From Desulfospira joergensenii DSM 10085 (GTDB lineage Bacteria > Desulfobacterota > Desulfobacteria > Desulfobacterales > Desulfobacteraceae), in the NCBI RefSeq assembly GCF_000420085.1, contig NZ_ATUG01000001.1, positions 2,193,223 to 2,257,222 of the forward strand: DNA of 64,000 bases, given 5' to 3'. Under the pieces are notes generated by a model, which worked only from the letters and a program-made list of their open reading frames with translations, did not search any database and was not told where the DNA came from. The translations under genes were made by a program, and so were the position numbers. Below are positions 55,196-63,562 of the stretch, one piece after another (position 1 is the first letter of the stretch; the number at the start of each line of letters is the position of its first letter).

Positions 55196-56167
55196 TTACG
55201 GTTGGGCCTGTTTTGTTCCGGTCGAAGCCGCCGGTTCCGAAGGTTCCATTTTCCCTTCCATGGCCGGCAGGGTAATGGCCGGGGGCAGGCTGGTTCCGTG
55301 GAGCACAAAGGTATTTTGATCGGACTGGTTCTTCTCATAGGCGGCAGCCCATTTCTGCTGGGAAAGGAATTCCAGAAGGGCCGGATTCACGGTCCTGCCC
55401 TCCCCGCCCAGGGCCTGGTGAAGGGAACGGATGCCCTCAAGATATGCCTTATAGAGTTTCCGGATCCGGTCCGATTCCTGGTCTGCGGCATAGTTCTCCG
55501 CCTCTGCGATGAGCTGGCGCCGCTTTTTCTCCTCGGTGGCCTCAACAAGCTTATCCCCGAACCTTGTCTCGTTGAGTACAAAACTGACCACCTCAATGCC
55601 GTATTTTCCCTCGAGGGTGGGGCCGTTCTTGTTGATGGGCCTGTTTTTCAGGGCATGAAATATCTCTTCCTTGATGGACTCCCGGTCGGAGATGAGCTTG
55701 TTCACCTCCTTACCCTGGAGAATGTCCTTGGCGATACCGTCGTAATCCCCCTGGAGCAGGATTTCCGGGGAGAGGTTTTCAATGCCCCATACCTTGAGAT
55801 CCTGGATTCTGAAGGTCATCAGTGCCGATGTCCACAGGGCCACGTTTTCCTGGGAAATAATTTTAATGGGGGCGGAAGAACCGCCCAGGTACATATTCTG
55901 GTTCATCAATGGAACTTCTTTCTCCAGCCGGGTGAAAAAGGGCAGCCGGTAGTGCCATCCCACCTCGGTAACGGCCCGCCTTTTTCCGCCGAACTGCTCA
56001 AGAATAACGGCATAGTTGAACTTGACCTTGTAGATGACCTGGGTGGAATAGACCACGGCGGCCAGGGAATAGATCAAGGCGACGAAAAATAAAACAAAAG
56101 CCGTCCTCCTGAACATGTTGAAGACCCTGGCCCGCTGGAGAAAAACCTGTGATGACTGATCCTTCAT
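55196..56167 (-). CDS. Prohibitin/HflC-like SPFH membrane protein
   Basis: 323 residues. One TM helix at about 22-44; an SPFH domain about 45-230 (FNYAVILEQFGGKRRAVTEVGWHYRLPFFTRLEKEV; split here from the rest) and a helical segment EATEEKKRRQLIAEAENYA typical of HflC/prohibitin. The tail is Pro/Ala-rich (SEPAASTGTKQAQP). HflK/HflC cap and regulate the FtsH protease; by analogy this protein would cage the AAA-Lon-like enzyme encoded downstream in the same operon (inference). Confidence 0.85.
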   Translation of the reverse strand: MKDQSSQVFLQRARVFNMFRRTAFVLFFVALIYSLAAVVYSTQVIYKVKFNYAVILEQFGGKRRAVTEVGWHYRLPFFTRLEKEVPLMNQNMYLGGSSAPIKIISQENVALWTSALMTFRIQDLKVWGIENLSPEILLQGDYDGIAKDILQGKEVNKLISDRESIKEEIFHALKNRPINKNGPTLEGKYGIEVVSFVLNETRFGDKLVEATEEKKRRQLIAEAENYAADQESDRIRKLYKAYLEGIRSLHQALGGEGRTVNPALLEFLSQQKWAAAYEKNQSDQNTFVLHGTSLPPAITLPAMEGKMEPSEPAASTGTKQAQP

Positions 56168-56371
56168 ACCTGCTCCTTTCCCATTGATGTTTGACGAATG
56201 ACAAAATAATGAAAATGAAACCCTCAGTTTTCAGTCCAGAATGAGAAGGAAGAAACGACCCGATGGAATAGGAAATTCAGAATTGATCTCAAGTATACAT
56301 GAACAGGGCAGGATGGTCAAAAAATATTTGTCCGGTTCCGGGCTGCTGAAAAGGGATTTGGAAGATCTGAC

Positions 56372-57193
56372 TCAGGTTCCGGTAAATTCGGGCTGCCGTT
56401 TCTCGGCAAAGGCGGTTATTGCCTCCATAAGATCGTTGGAGGGAATGATATTGGCACTGATTGAGGCGACATAATTCAGGCCCTCATCCACACTTTTGCC
56501 GATACCAAAATTTAAAACATCCTTGGATGCCTGGACGGCCAGGGGCGAATTTTGCGAAATCTCCAGTGCCAGGGCATTCGCCCCTTCAAGCAAGGCTTCA
56601 TGATCCTCATATACTCTATTGACCAGAAGAATTTTTTCAGCCCGCTGCCCATCAATGGTCCTGGCTGAATAGGCCAGCTCCCGGGTAATGCCCTGTCCCA
56701 CGATCAGGGGCAGCCTTTGCAACACCCCCACATCGGCCACAAAGCCCAAGGCGGCTTCCTTTAAGGAAAAGGAGGCATCTGCGGCACAGAGCCGGATATC
56801 GCATGCCGTAACCATGTCCAGCCCCCCGCCGATGCAATGGCCGTGAACGGCCGCAATCACCGGTTTCCTGCATCGTTCAATGCAGGTGATGGCCTCCTGG
56901 AGTCCTTTGATCTTTTCAAGAAGACGCCATTTGATCCCGCCTTTCTGCCCGGAGTCCATGAGTTCGGGCAGCTCCGGAACCATGCCCGTGAGGTCGATCC
57001 CGGATGAAAAACAGCCTCCCCTTCCGGTCAATACAACGGCCCGGATCTCCGGATCCTGATCCAGGTCCCTGAAAATCGGGATACTCTCTTTCCAGGCCGG
57101 AGGGTTCATGGCATTGTTCTTTTGGGGCCGGTTTAAATATACCCAGGCAAGGGGCGGTTTCTTTTCCACCTGGTAAAATTCATATTCGTTCAT
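56372..57193 (-). CDS. Dienoyl-CoA isomerase-like crotonase (ECH1 type)
   Basis: 273 residues. The oxyanion-hole segment CFSSGIDLTGM and the second block GHCIGGGLDMVTACDIRLC, with acidic residues Asp in GGGLD, Glu in SLKEAALG and Asp in VADVGVLQRLP, match the three catalytic acids of delta(3,5)-delta(2,4)-dienoyl-CoA isomerase (ECH1). In an aromatic degrader it could act on dienoyl-CoA intermediates. It is not an obvious BamR (dienoyl-CoA hydratase). Monocistronic; function inferred by family. Confidence 0.8.
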   Translation of the reverse strand: MNEYEFYQVEKKPPLAWVYLNRPQKNNAMNPPAWKESIPIFRDLDQDPEIRAVVLTGRGGCFSSGIDLTGMVPELPELMDSGQKGGIKWRLLEKIKGLQEAITCIERCRKPVIAAVHGHCIGGGLDMVTACDIRLCAADASFSLKEAALGFVADVGVLQRLPLIVGQGITRELAYSARTIDGQRAEKILLVNRVYEDHEALLEGANALALEISQNSPLAVQASKDVLNFGIGKSVDEGLNYVASISANIIPSNDLMEAITAFAEKRQPEFTGT

Positions 57194-57333
57194 ATTTTTT
57201 TCCTTTTTCCTGAATCATGGGAACAAACCCTCTGCACGACAAAAGAGCGTCTTCAAGGTAAAAACATACAATCCCGGAAAATAATTGTAAAGAGAGCGAT
57301 CCCCTTTATTGTTTGGCTCAATTCAAAATTTAA

Positions 57334-57347
57334 ACAAAATATTTTGT
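57334..57347. promoter_or_regulatory. Perfect palindrome ACAAAATATTTTGT, candidate operator
   Basis: 14 bp, perfect dyad, in the 319-bp intergenic region 57194-57512 between the divergent isomerase and repeat-protein genes. Next to it lie two AACGTT copies (57349-57354 and 57365-57370) followed by CAATCA-type sequence. A regulator site for either gene is plausible. Confidence 0.4.
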
Positions 57348-57512
57348 AACGTTTCAATCATTAAAACGTTATTCAATCAAAACCAAATGGAAAAATGATT
57401 CCGCCCCAATTTCAGAATAAAAGCGGTTCTGTGTGAAACGGTCACACATTTATAAGGGTATCTCTAATAATGAGGTGGCCTAAATTCAACTCACAAACAG
57501 CAAGGAGAAGAC

Positions 57513-57863
57513 ATGTTGAAAAGACAATTGAAAATCGGTTTTTTGGTACTGCTTATTGGTCTTTTAACCCTTCCTGCCTGGGGATCAAACGGAGCCCAGA
57601 TCAGGATAACAGATCAGTTAATGGCCCAGGCAGGAGGATACGGCCCGGGTGACGGCACAGGTGACGGAGACGGACCGGCCGACGGGACCGGAAACGGGCC
57701 CGGCGACTGCGGACTGACAGGCGTCAGCTCTCATCTGATGCTCATGGCCGCCAATGGCAATGCCGGAACAGGAGATAACGGCGGATACGGCCCGGGTGAC
57801 GGAACTGGCGACGGAGACGGACCGGCCGACGGGACCGGAAACGGACCCGGCGACTGCGGATAA
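57513..57863 (+). CDS. Secreted Gly/Asp repeat protein
   Basis: 116 residues. Signal peptide about 1-24 (LPAWG-SN). Two near-identical 27-residue repeats at 41-67 and 90-116, each GGYGPGDGTGDGDGPADG followed by TGNGPGDCG, so each ends in one Cys. The DNA repeats (57633-57713 and 57780-57860) differ at only a few positions. The rigid Gly-Pro-Asp pattern suggests Ca2+-binding or structural repeats; function unknown. Next gene is a diheme peroxidase. Confidence 0.75.
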   Translation: MLKRQLKIGFLVLLIGLLTLPAWGSNGAQIRITDQLMAQAGGYGPGDGTGDGDGPADGTGNGPGDCGLTGVSSHLMLMAANGNAGTGDNGGYGPGDGTGDGDGPADGTGNGPGDCG

Positions 57864-57975
57864 ATGAACAGGAATTCTCAACGGGTGCCAGTTTCATCCA
57901 GCAACCCGGAAAATGCCGGAACCTGTGATCCGTTTGGCAAGGAGTAACATTCCCACGGCTGCACTGCCTGGGATA

Positions 57976-57996
57976 GGGAGGTCGTTCTGACCTCCC
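57976..57996 (+). terminator. Hairpin between repeat gene and peroxidase gene
   Basis: 8-bp perfect stem GGGAGGTC / GACCTCCC with a 5-base loop, then TTCACTTATTTC. Could end the short transcript or attenuate read-through into the peroxidase gene. Confidence 0.5.
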
Positions 57997-58104
57997 TTCA
58001 CTTATTTCTTGCTTGGAAGGGACATCCCAGTGGATGCCTCCCCTTTAATGGAAAAACGCCTTAACCAGCAAAGAAGCATCAAACAGGAAAAAGGAGACAA
58101 AACC

Positions 58105-59154
58105 ATGAAAAAAGTGACCATTATCCTATTTGTTCTTTTCGCCTCTTTAGGAGGGGCTTATGCAGGTGATCCAAGCGGACTGACAGACATGGAGCTGCTT
58201 GGCAGGCATCTTTACAAGGATAAGAATCTATCTTTTAACGGAACCCAGTCCTGCCAGGTCTGCCATCACCCTTTTGCCGGATTTGCAGACCGGAGAAATG
58301 CCCTGAATCCGGAAACAAGCGTGGTTTCCATCGGAGCTGACGGGACCAGTAAAGGAGGCAGAAACGCCCCCAGCTCCGCATATGCCGGGTATAGCCCGAA
58401 TCTTTCTCTGGACACCGGAGAATGGAGAGGCGGCCTGTTCTGGGACGGAAGGGCAGACGGCTCGGTCCTGGGGGATCCCCTGGCCGAACAGGCCCAGGGT
58501 CCCCCCCTGAATCCTGTTGAAATGGCCATGCCGGACAAAGAGAGCATCATCAATGTCATCAAAAATTCTGTTTATGCGGATCTGTTTATCAGCGTTTTCG
58601 GAGCGGGTTCTCTTGATGATGTAGATGAGGCCTACGATAATTTCGGCCGTGCCGTTGCAGCCTATGAACGCAGTTTTGAAGTAAGCGCTTTTTCTTCCAA
58701 ATACGATCTGGCCCAGGACCAGTTCACGGATGCCGAGCAGCAGGGCCAGGGCCTTTTTGAAAACCATTGCGCTGTCTGTCACAGCACAACGACAGATTTC
58801 AATGCGCCCTCTGCCCTGTTCACCAATTACGGATATGCAAACATCGGGGTTCCTTCCAATCCCCTGGTCCCCCTTCCCTCGCCAGACCCGGGACTGGGAG
58901 CGGTTGTCGAAGATCCGGACCAGGACGGAAAATTCAAGATTCCGACATTGAGAAATATTGCAGCATCTCCCCCCTACACCCATAACGGAACCTTTGCCTC
59001 ATTAAAAGATATGGTGGCTTTCATCAACAACAACCAGGGCTATGTTCCCGAACTGGATCGGAATATTGATCCAAGGGTGGGGAATCTGGGGCTTACGGAC
59101 GGGGATATTGATGATCTGGTGGCATTTTTGATGACTCTGACCGACGGCTATTAA
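58105..59154 (+). CDS. Diheme cytochrome c peroxidase / MauG-like protein
   Basis: 349 residues from ATG 58105 (AGGAG site 8 bases upstream). Signal peptide about 1-20 (GGAYA-GD). Two heme motifs, CQVCH in the first domain (with HHPFAGFADR) and CAVCH in the second, plus LRNIAASPPYTHNG, typical of the CCP/MauG family. Periplasmic. Reduces peroxide or oxidises a protein substrate; the preceding repeat protein is a possible but unproven substrate. Confidence 0.88.
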   Translation: MKKVTIILFVLFASLGGAYAGDPSGLTDMELLGRHLYKDKNLSFNGTQSCQVCHHPFAGFADRRNALNPETSVVSIGADGTSKGGRNAPSSAYAGYSPNLSLDTGEWRGGLFWDGRADGSVLGDPLAEQAQGPPLNPVEMAMPDKESIINVIKNSVYADLFISVFGAGSLDDVDEAYDNFGRAVAAYERSFEVSAFSSKYDLAQDQFTDAEQQGQGLFENHCAVCHSTTTDFNAPSALFTNYGYANIGVPSNPLVPLPSPDPGLGAVVEDPDQDGKFKIPTLRNIAASPPYTHNGTFASLKDMVAFINNNQGYVPELDRNIDPRVGNLGLTDGDIDDLVAFLMTLTDGY

Positions 59155-59296
59155 AAATACAGAGGCCAAGGTTCTATTCCCTCACATAGATGCTGCCTCT
59201 GAAAATGGCAACCCCCTCATCGTTTTACCGGGAACCCACCGGATTTAACTTCGGGGCAGCATCTTCACCCCTTCTTTATTCACCCGAAAAAGGGGC

Positions 59297-60493
59297 TCAG
59301 ATCCTGGGAAGGATCCGGTCCAGAGGGGATTTATAGAGTTCCTGGAGCGCCAGGGTGGCGGCGCCCCGGGCCCAGTCCGTGTCGCAGAATTTCTGGAGGA
59401 TGATGTCGCAGTTTTCCATGACCTCCCCGGTGGTGTGGAGTCGCATCTCTTTTTCCATGGGATCAAACAAAAGAGGGCCGGATTCCACCCCCCGGCCGGA
59501 AAAGATGATCCGTTTCGGGCTGAACACCTGGATCAGCCCGGCGATCCCCCTGCCCAGAATTCTTCCGGCCCGGGAAAAAAGCTTTTGGATCCTTTTATCC
59601 CCTGCGTTTGCCGCCCCAAGGACCTGTTCGTATGTAATAAGGGTCCTGTCCTTTCCCAGGTATTGGGCGGCCTGGCCGATGATGGAAAAATTGGACACAT
59701 AGGCTTCCAGGCAGCCGCGTTTGCCGCACCGGCAGGGCTGCCCTCCGGGTGAAACCACCACATGGCCGAACTCTGCGGCCATGCCCTGTTCACCGGTATA
59801 GAGCCGGCCGTTGACCACGATTCCCATGCCCACCCCGTCCTCAATGGTGATGACCAGAAAATTGTCGATTCCCCGGCCATGGCCGAACCACTGGTGGGCC
59901 AGGGTTACGGTGTTGGCATCATTTTCCACCCAGACCGGGATATCGAACCGGCCCTGGATGAGCTGACGCAGGGGCAGGTGGTCCTTCTGGGTAAACAGGG
60001 TCCAGTGGTTGATCCCCTTTTCCCGGTCAATGAGCCCGGGGATGCCGGTGCCGATGCCGGAGACCTGCCCGGGAGTGAGACCGGCACGGGTTATACAGAA
60101 GGAGACGCCCTCATAGATAAGATCAGCCACGAACTCCACGGGCCGGTTACTGGTATCCACCGGCAGATCAACGCTGCTGCGGACCTCGGCAGCCATATCC
60201 GTGACCGCACAGGAGATCATGCAGGCGGAAACCTTGATCCCGACAACATAGGCGGCATCTGCGTTCAGGGCCAGCATGACCCGTTTCCGGCCCCGCTGGT
60301 TGGAATCCTTTACCTCTTTTTCATAGATCAGGTTGTTCTCCATGAGGCGGGCGGTGATATTGGTGACGGACGCCCGGCTCTGGCCGGTGATCTGGGCCAG
60401 TTCAACCCTGGAGACAGACCCCAGGCTCCGGATCGTGTTTAAAATGGTAAACTGATTGATTTCCCTGAGCAATCCCCTGTCAGCAACAGCCAT
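59297..60493 (-). CDS. ROK family transcriptional regulator
   Basis: 398 residues. N-terminal winged helix about 10-75 (LGSVSRVELAQITGQSRASVTNITARLMEN), then a ROK sugar-kinase-like domain with the zinc motif CRCGKRGCLEAY and ATP-site pattern. Such proteins (NagC/XylR type) repress sugar genes and release on binding the sugar. It follows the lyxose isomerase gene by 20 bp and most likely controls it and the divergent ABC operon. Confidence 0.9.
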   Translation of the reverse strand: MAVADRGLLREINQFTILNTIRSLGSVSRVELAQITGQSRASVTNITARLMENNLIYEKEVKDSNQRGRKRVMLALNADAAYVVGIKVSACMISCAVTDMAAEVRSSVDLPVDTSNRPVEFVADLIYEGVSFCITRAGLTPGQVSGIGTGIPGLIDREKGINHWTLFTQKDHLPLRQLIQGRFDIPVWVENDANTVTLAHQWFGHGRGIDNFLVITIEDGVGMGIVVNGRLYTGEQGMAAEFGHVVVSPGGQPCRCGKRGCLEAYVSNFSIIGQAAQYLGKDRTLITYEQVLGAANAGDKRIQKLFSRAGRILGRGIAGLIQVFSPKRIIFSGRGVESGPLLFDPMEKEMRLHTTGEVMENCDIILQKFCDTDWARGAATLALQELYKSPLDRILPRI

Positions 60494-60513
60494 GGCATCC
60501 CTTTGTTTATGGA

Positions 60514-61209
60514 CTAAATGATCTTCAGCACCCGCTCTTTGTAGTCTGTACAGAGAAGATAAAGGGGGGGCTCATCCTCTTCAATGGCCGGAAACCGGCC
60601 CATGGATTCCAGAAACCGGTTGTCCTCTTCATCGTCGTTGACCGAAGAGACTTCACCGATCACCACCGGCCCGGTCCCTTGCTGGGCATAGAACTCATGA
60701 TAGACAAAGGGTTCCAGAAAGATACTCTCTCCCGGGGTCAGTATGATCTCCTGCCCCGGTTCAACCCGGATTTTCTGCCCGTCAATGGAGACCTCAAAGG
60801 CTTCCCGGGACAGGGTCCCGTCCGGGGCTGCCCCGTGCATCCGAAGAACCAGATTGCCTCCGCCCCTATTGATGATATCTTCCATTTTCCTCCAGTGAAA
60901 GTGCATGGGCGCCACCTGGCCTTCCCGGCAGACCATGAGTTTTTCCGCATAGGGTTTGGCATAGATATCCGGCTGACCGGCGTTGCCTTTTCTGATGGTA
61001 AAGAGCAGAAGTCCCATTTTGTCAAAGGTGTTATGCCCGTAATCGGTCACGTCCCATCCCAGGCGGTTGTCCATGATCTCCCGGACCTGATTTATCCTGC
61101 CGGACCAGTCTTCAGGGGTCCAGAAGGCAAAGGGCGGCAGCTTAAATCCGATTTGGTCAAATAGTTTTATTGCGGATTGGATTTCCGCATTTATTCTAGA
61201 GCGCTTCAT
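60514..61209 (-). CDS. D-lyxose isomerase-like cupin
   Basis: 231 residues from ATG 61209 (GGGA 6 bases upstream; a GTG at 61221 is the alternative). Cupin metal site: HFHWRKMEDIINRGGG supplies two His and a Glu, and a later His lies in FVYHEFY. The pattern follows the YdaE/EcSI D-lyxose isomerase family, which interconverts D-lyxose and D-xylulose (also mannose/fructose). Neighbouring sugar importer and ROK regulator agree. Confidence 0.85.
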   Translation of the reverse strand: MKRSRINAEIQSAIKLFDQIGFKLPPFAFWTPEDWSGRINQVREIMDNRLGWDVTDYGHNTFDKMGLLLFTIRKGNAGQPDIYAKPYAEKLMVCREGQVAPMHFHWRKMEDIINRGGGNLVLRMHGAAPDGTLSREAFEVSIDGQKIRVEPGQEIILTPGESIFLEPFVYHEFYAQQGTGPVVIGEVSSVNDDEEDNRFLESMGRFPAIEEDEPPLYLLCTDYKERVLKII

Positions 61210-61303
61210 GATAATTCCCACGGTTTTCCATTGGTTTCCCTGCCCATTGGTAGCATATCCCAGGAGGAAAGCATAGTTTTTAGTTCACTGAGTAAATTAA
61301 TTC

Positions 61304-61332
61304 TTGAATTTTCATCCTTTCCTATCTATAAA
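61304..61332 (+). promoter_or_regulatory. Sugar ABC operon promoter
   Basis: TTGAAT (61304-61309), exact 17-bp spacer, TATAAA (61327-61332), 50 bp before the start codon. Upstream TTTAGTTCACTGAGTAAA (61278-61295, TTTA/TAAA arms) lies where a ROK repressor could bind. Confidence 0.7.
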
Positions 61333-61381
61333 CTAAAAAGCACTCCAGACAGTCCATACAACCCAAAACCTAGGAGGAAAC

Positions 61382-62632
61382 ATGAAAATTTTCATCAAAA
61401 CAGCCGCCATGCTGGTCTGTTGCGGTCTTCTTTTTTCACAGGCCTTTGCCGGAGAGGTAGAGGTGCTCCACTGGTGGACATCGGGCGGTGAAGCCAAATC
61501 CGTTGCCGTACTCAAGAATCTGCTTGAAAAAGAGGGCCATACCTGGAAAGACATGGCCGTGGCCGGCGGGGCCGGCGAAAATGCCATGACCGTACTCAAA
61601 ACCCGGGCCATGGCAGGGAATCCCCCTACGGCCGCCCAGGTCAAGGGACCGGCCATCCAGGAATGGGCCGAGGAAGGGCTTCTGGCCAATCTGGACGAAG
61701 TGGCGAAAAAAGAGGACTGGGACAACCTTGTCCCTTCCGTTGTCACGGATATCATGAAGTACAAGGGCAGCTATGTGGCCGTGCCGGTCAATGTCCATAA
61801 GATCAACTGGATGTGGTGCAACCCGGCCATCTTCGTCAAGGCCGGCGCCAGGATCCCCACCACCTGGGAGCAGTTTAAAACTGCCGCCCAAAAGATCAAG
61901 GCTGCCGGATTCCTACCCGTTGCATTCGGCGGACAATCCTGGCAGGAGGCCACGGTATTTGAATCTGTAGTGGTGGGCCAGGCCGGACCTGAGTTCTATA
62001 AAAAAGCCCTGGTGGATACCGACCCTAAGGCATTGAACAGCCCGGAGATGATCAAGGCTCTTGAGACCTTTAAGATGATCAAGAACTTTACGGACAAGGA
62101 TGCCCCGGGCAGGGACTGGAACATGGCCACGGCCATGGTCATCAAGGGAGAGGCGGCCATGCAGTTCATGGGAGACTGGGCAAAGGGAGAATTCACCGCT
62201 GCCGGAAAAAATCCGGGGTCCGACTATGTGGCCGTGCCCGTGCCGGAAACCGCAGGCTCCTACCTGTTCAACGTGGACTCCTTTATCATGTTCGATGTAA
62301 AGGATAAGGAGGCCAAGAAGGCCCAGGCAGCCATGGCCCGGCTGATTCTGAGCAACACTTTCCAGGAGGTCTTTAATGTGAACAAGGGCTCCATCCCCGT
62401 GAAAACCGGGGTGTCCAAGACCGCCTTTGACGATATCGCCCTTAGGTCCATGGACGAGTTTGCCGCCGGTGCGGCCAATAAAACCCTGATGCCCAGCATG
62501 GCCCACGGCATGGCCGTTTCTCCGGCTGTCCAGGGGGCGATCTACGATGTGGTGACCAAGTTTTACAATTCAGACATGAGCGCCAAGGATGCAGCAGCCC
62601 AGCTGGTCTCTGCCGTGGCCGACGCAGAATAA
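61382..62632 (+). CDS. Sugar ABC transporter solute-binding protein
   Basis: 416 residues with a signal peptide (about 1-23, SQAFA-GE). Start of the mature part VEVLHWWTSGGEAKSV is typical of extracellular sugar-binding proteins (family 1). Later, FVTWEQF-like IPTTWEQFKTAAQKIKAAG and AMQFMGDWAKGEF fit the same family. Strong AGGAGG. Delivers a sugar, perhaps lyxose or a related pentose/hexose judging by the neighbours. Confidence 0.92.
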   Translation: MKIFIKTAAMLVCCGLLFSQAFAGEVEVLHWWTSGGEAKSVAVLKNLLEKEGHTWKDMAVAGGAGENAMTVLKTRAMAGNPPTAAQVKGPAIQEWAEEGLLANLDEVAKKEDWDNLVPSVVTDIMKYKGSYVAVPVNVHKINWMWCNPAIFVKAGARIPTTWEQFKTAAQKIKAAGFLPVAFGGQSWQEATVFESVVVGQAGPEFYKKALVDTDPKALNSPEMIKALETFKMIKNFTDKDAPGRDWNMATAMVIKGEAAMQFMGDWAKGEFTAAGKNPGSDYVAVPVPETAGSYLFNVDSFIMFDVKDKEAKKAQAAMARLILSNTFQEVFNVNKGSIPVKTGVSKTAFDDIALRSMDEFAAGAANKTLMPSMAHGMAVSPAVQGAIYDVVTKFYNSDMSAKDAAAQLVSAVADAE

Positions 62633-62674
62633 GAGAATCGCGGCGCGGCCCAGGACCGGCTGCGCCCTAATTTT

Positions 62675-63562
62675 ATGAAAAATCATCTCTCATATCTGTC
62701 GGACAGGTTCCTGCCCAAACTGGTGGTGGCCCCCACCTTTCTGGCCATCATGGTCTTTGTCTACAGCTTTATCCTCTGGACTGCCTGGATCTCCTTTACC
62801 AAATCCAGGATGCTGCCCCGGTACAAATTCGAAGGGCTGGTCCAGTATATCAAATTGTTCACCAATGAACGCTGGTGGGTGGCCAGCAAAAACCTGGTGA
62901 TCTTTGGTTTTCTGTTCATTGTGATCTGCATTCTGCTCGGACTGATGCTGGCCATTTTCCTGGACCAGAAGATCCGAATCGAAGGGGCCCTGAGGACCGT
63001 GTTCCTCTATCCCATGGCCCTCTCCTTCATCGTCACGGGCACGGTATGGAAATGGATTCTCAATCCCAGCCTGGGGCTGGAGCGGCTGGTCCGGGAAATG
63101 GGATTTTCCCAGTTTCAGTTTGACTGGCTGGTCAACTCTAAAATGGCCATCTACACCGTTGTCATTGCCGGGGTCTGGCAGTCGACCGGTTTTGTCATGG
63201 CCCTGTTCCTGGCAGGTCTGAGGGGAATTGACGATGCCATCATCAAGGCGGCCCGGATTGACGGGGCCAGTCTGCCCCGGATCTATACCCGGATCATCAT
63301 TCCCAGTCTGCGGCCGGTATTTTTCAGCACCATCATGATCCTCTCCCACATCGCCGTGAAAAGCTTTGACCTGGTGGTGGCCCTGACCGGAGGCGGACCG
63401 GGCTATGCCTCGGATCTGCCCGCCACCTTCATGTACTCCTTTGCCTTTACCCGTGGCCGGCTGGGCATGGGGGCGGCCTCTTCCATGGTGATGTTCGGCG
63501 CGGTCCTGGCTGTCATCGTCCCCTATCTTTACTCGGAACTGAGGAGCCGGTCCCATGGATAG
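62675..63562 (+). CDS. Sugar ABC transporter permease (MalF-like)
   Basis: 295 residues, six TM helices. The EAA motif AARIDGASLPRIYTRIIIPS near residue 190-210 contacts the ATPase. No strong ribosome site, but spacing after the binding-protein gene is short (42 bp). The end overlaps the next permease by 8 bp. Confidence 0.92.
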   Translation: MKNHLSYLSDRFLPKLVVAPTFLAIMVFVYSFILWTAWISFTKSRMLPRYKFEGLVQYIKLFTNERWWVASKNLVIFGFLFIVICILLGLMLAIFLDQKIRIEGALRTVFLYPMALSFIVTGTVWKWILNPSLGLERLVREMGFSQFQFDWLVNSKMAIYTVVIAGVWQSTGFVMALFLAGLRGIDDAIIKAARIDGASLPRIYTRIIIPSLRPVFFSTIMILSHIAVKSFDLVVALTGGGPGYASDLPATFMYSFAFTRGRLGMGAASSMVMFGAVLAVIVPYLYSELRSRSHG

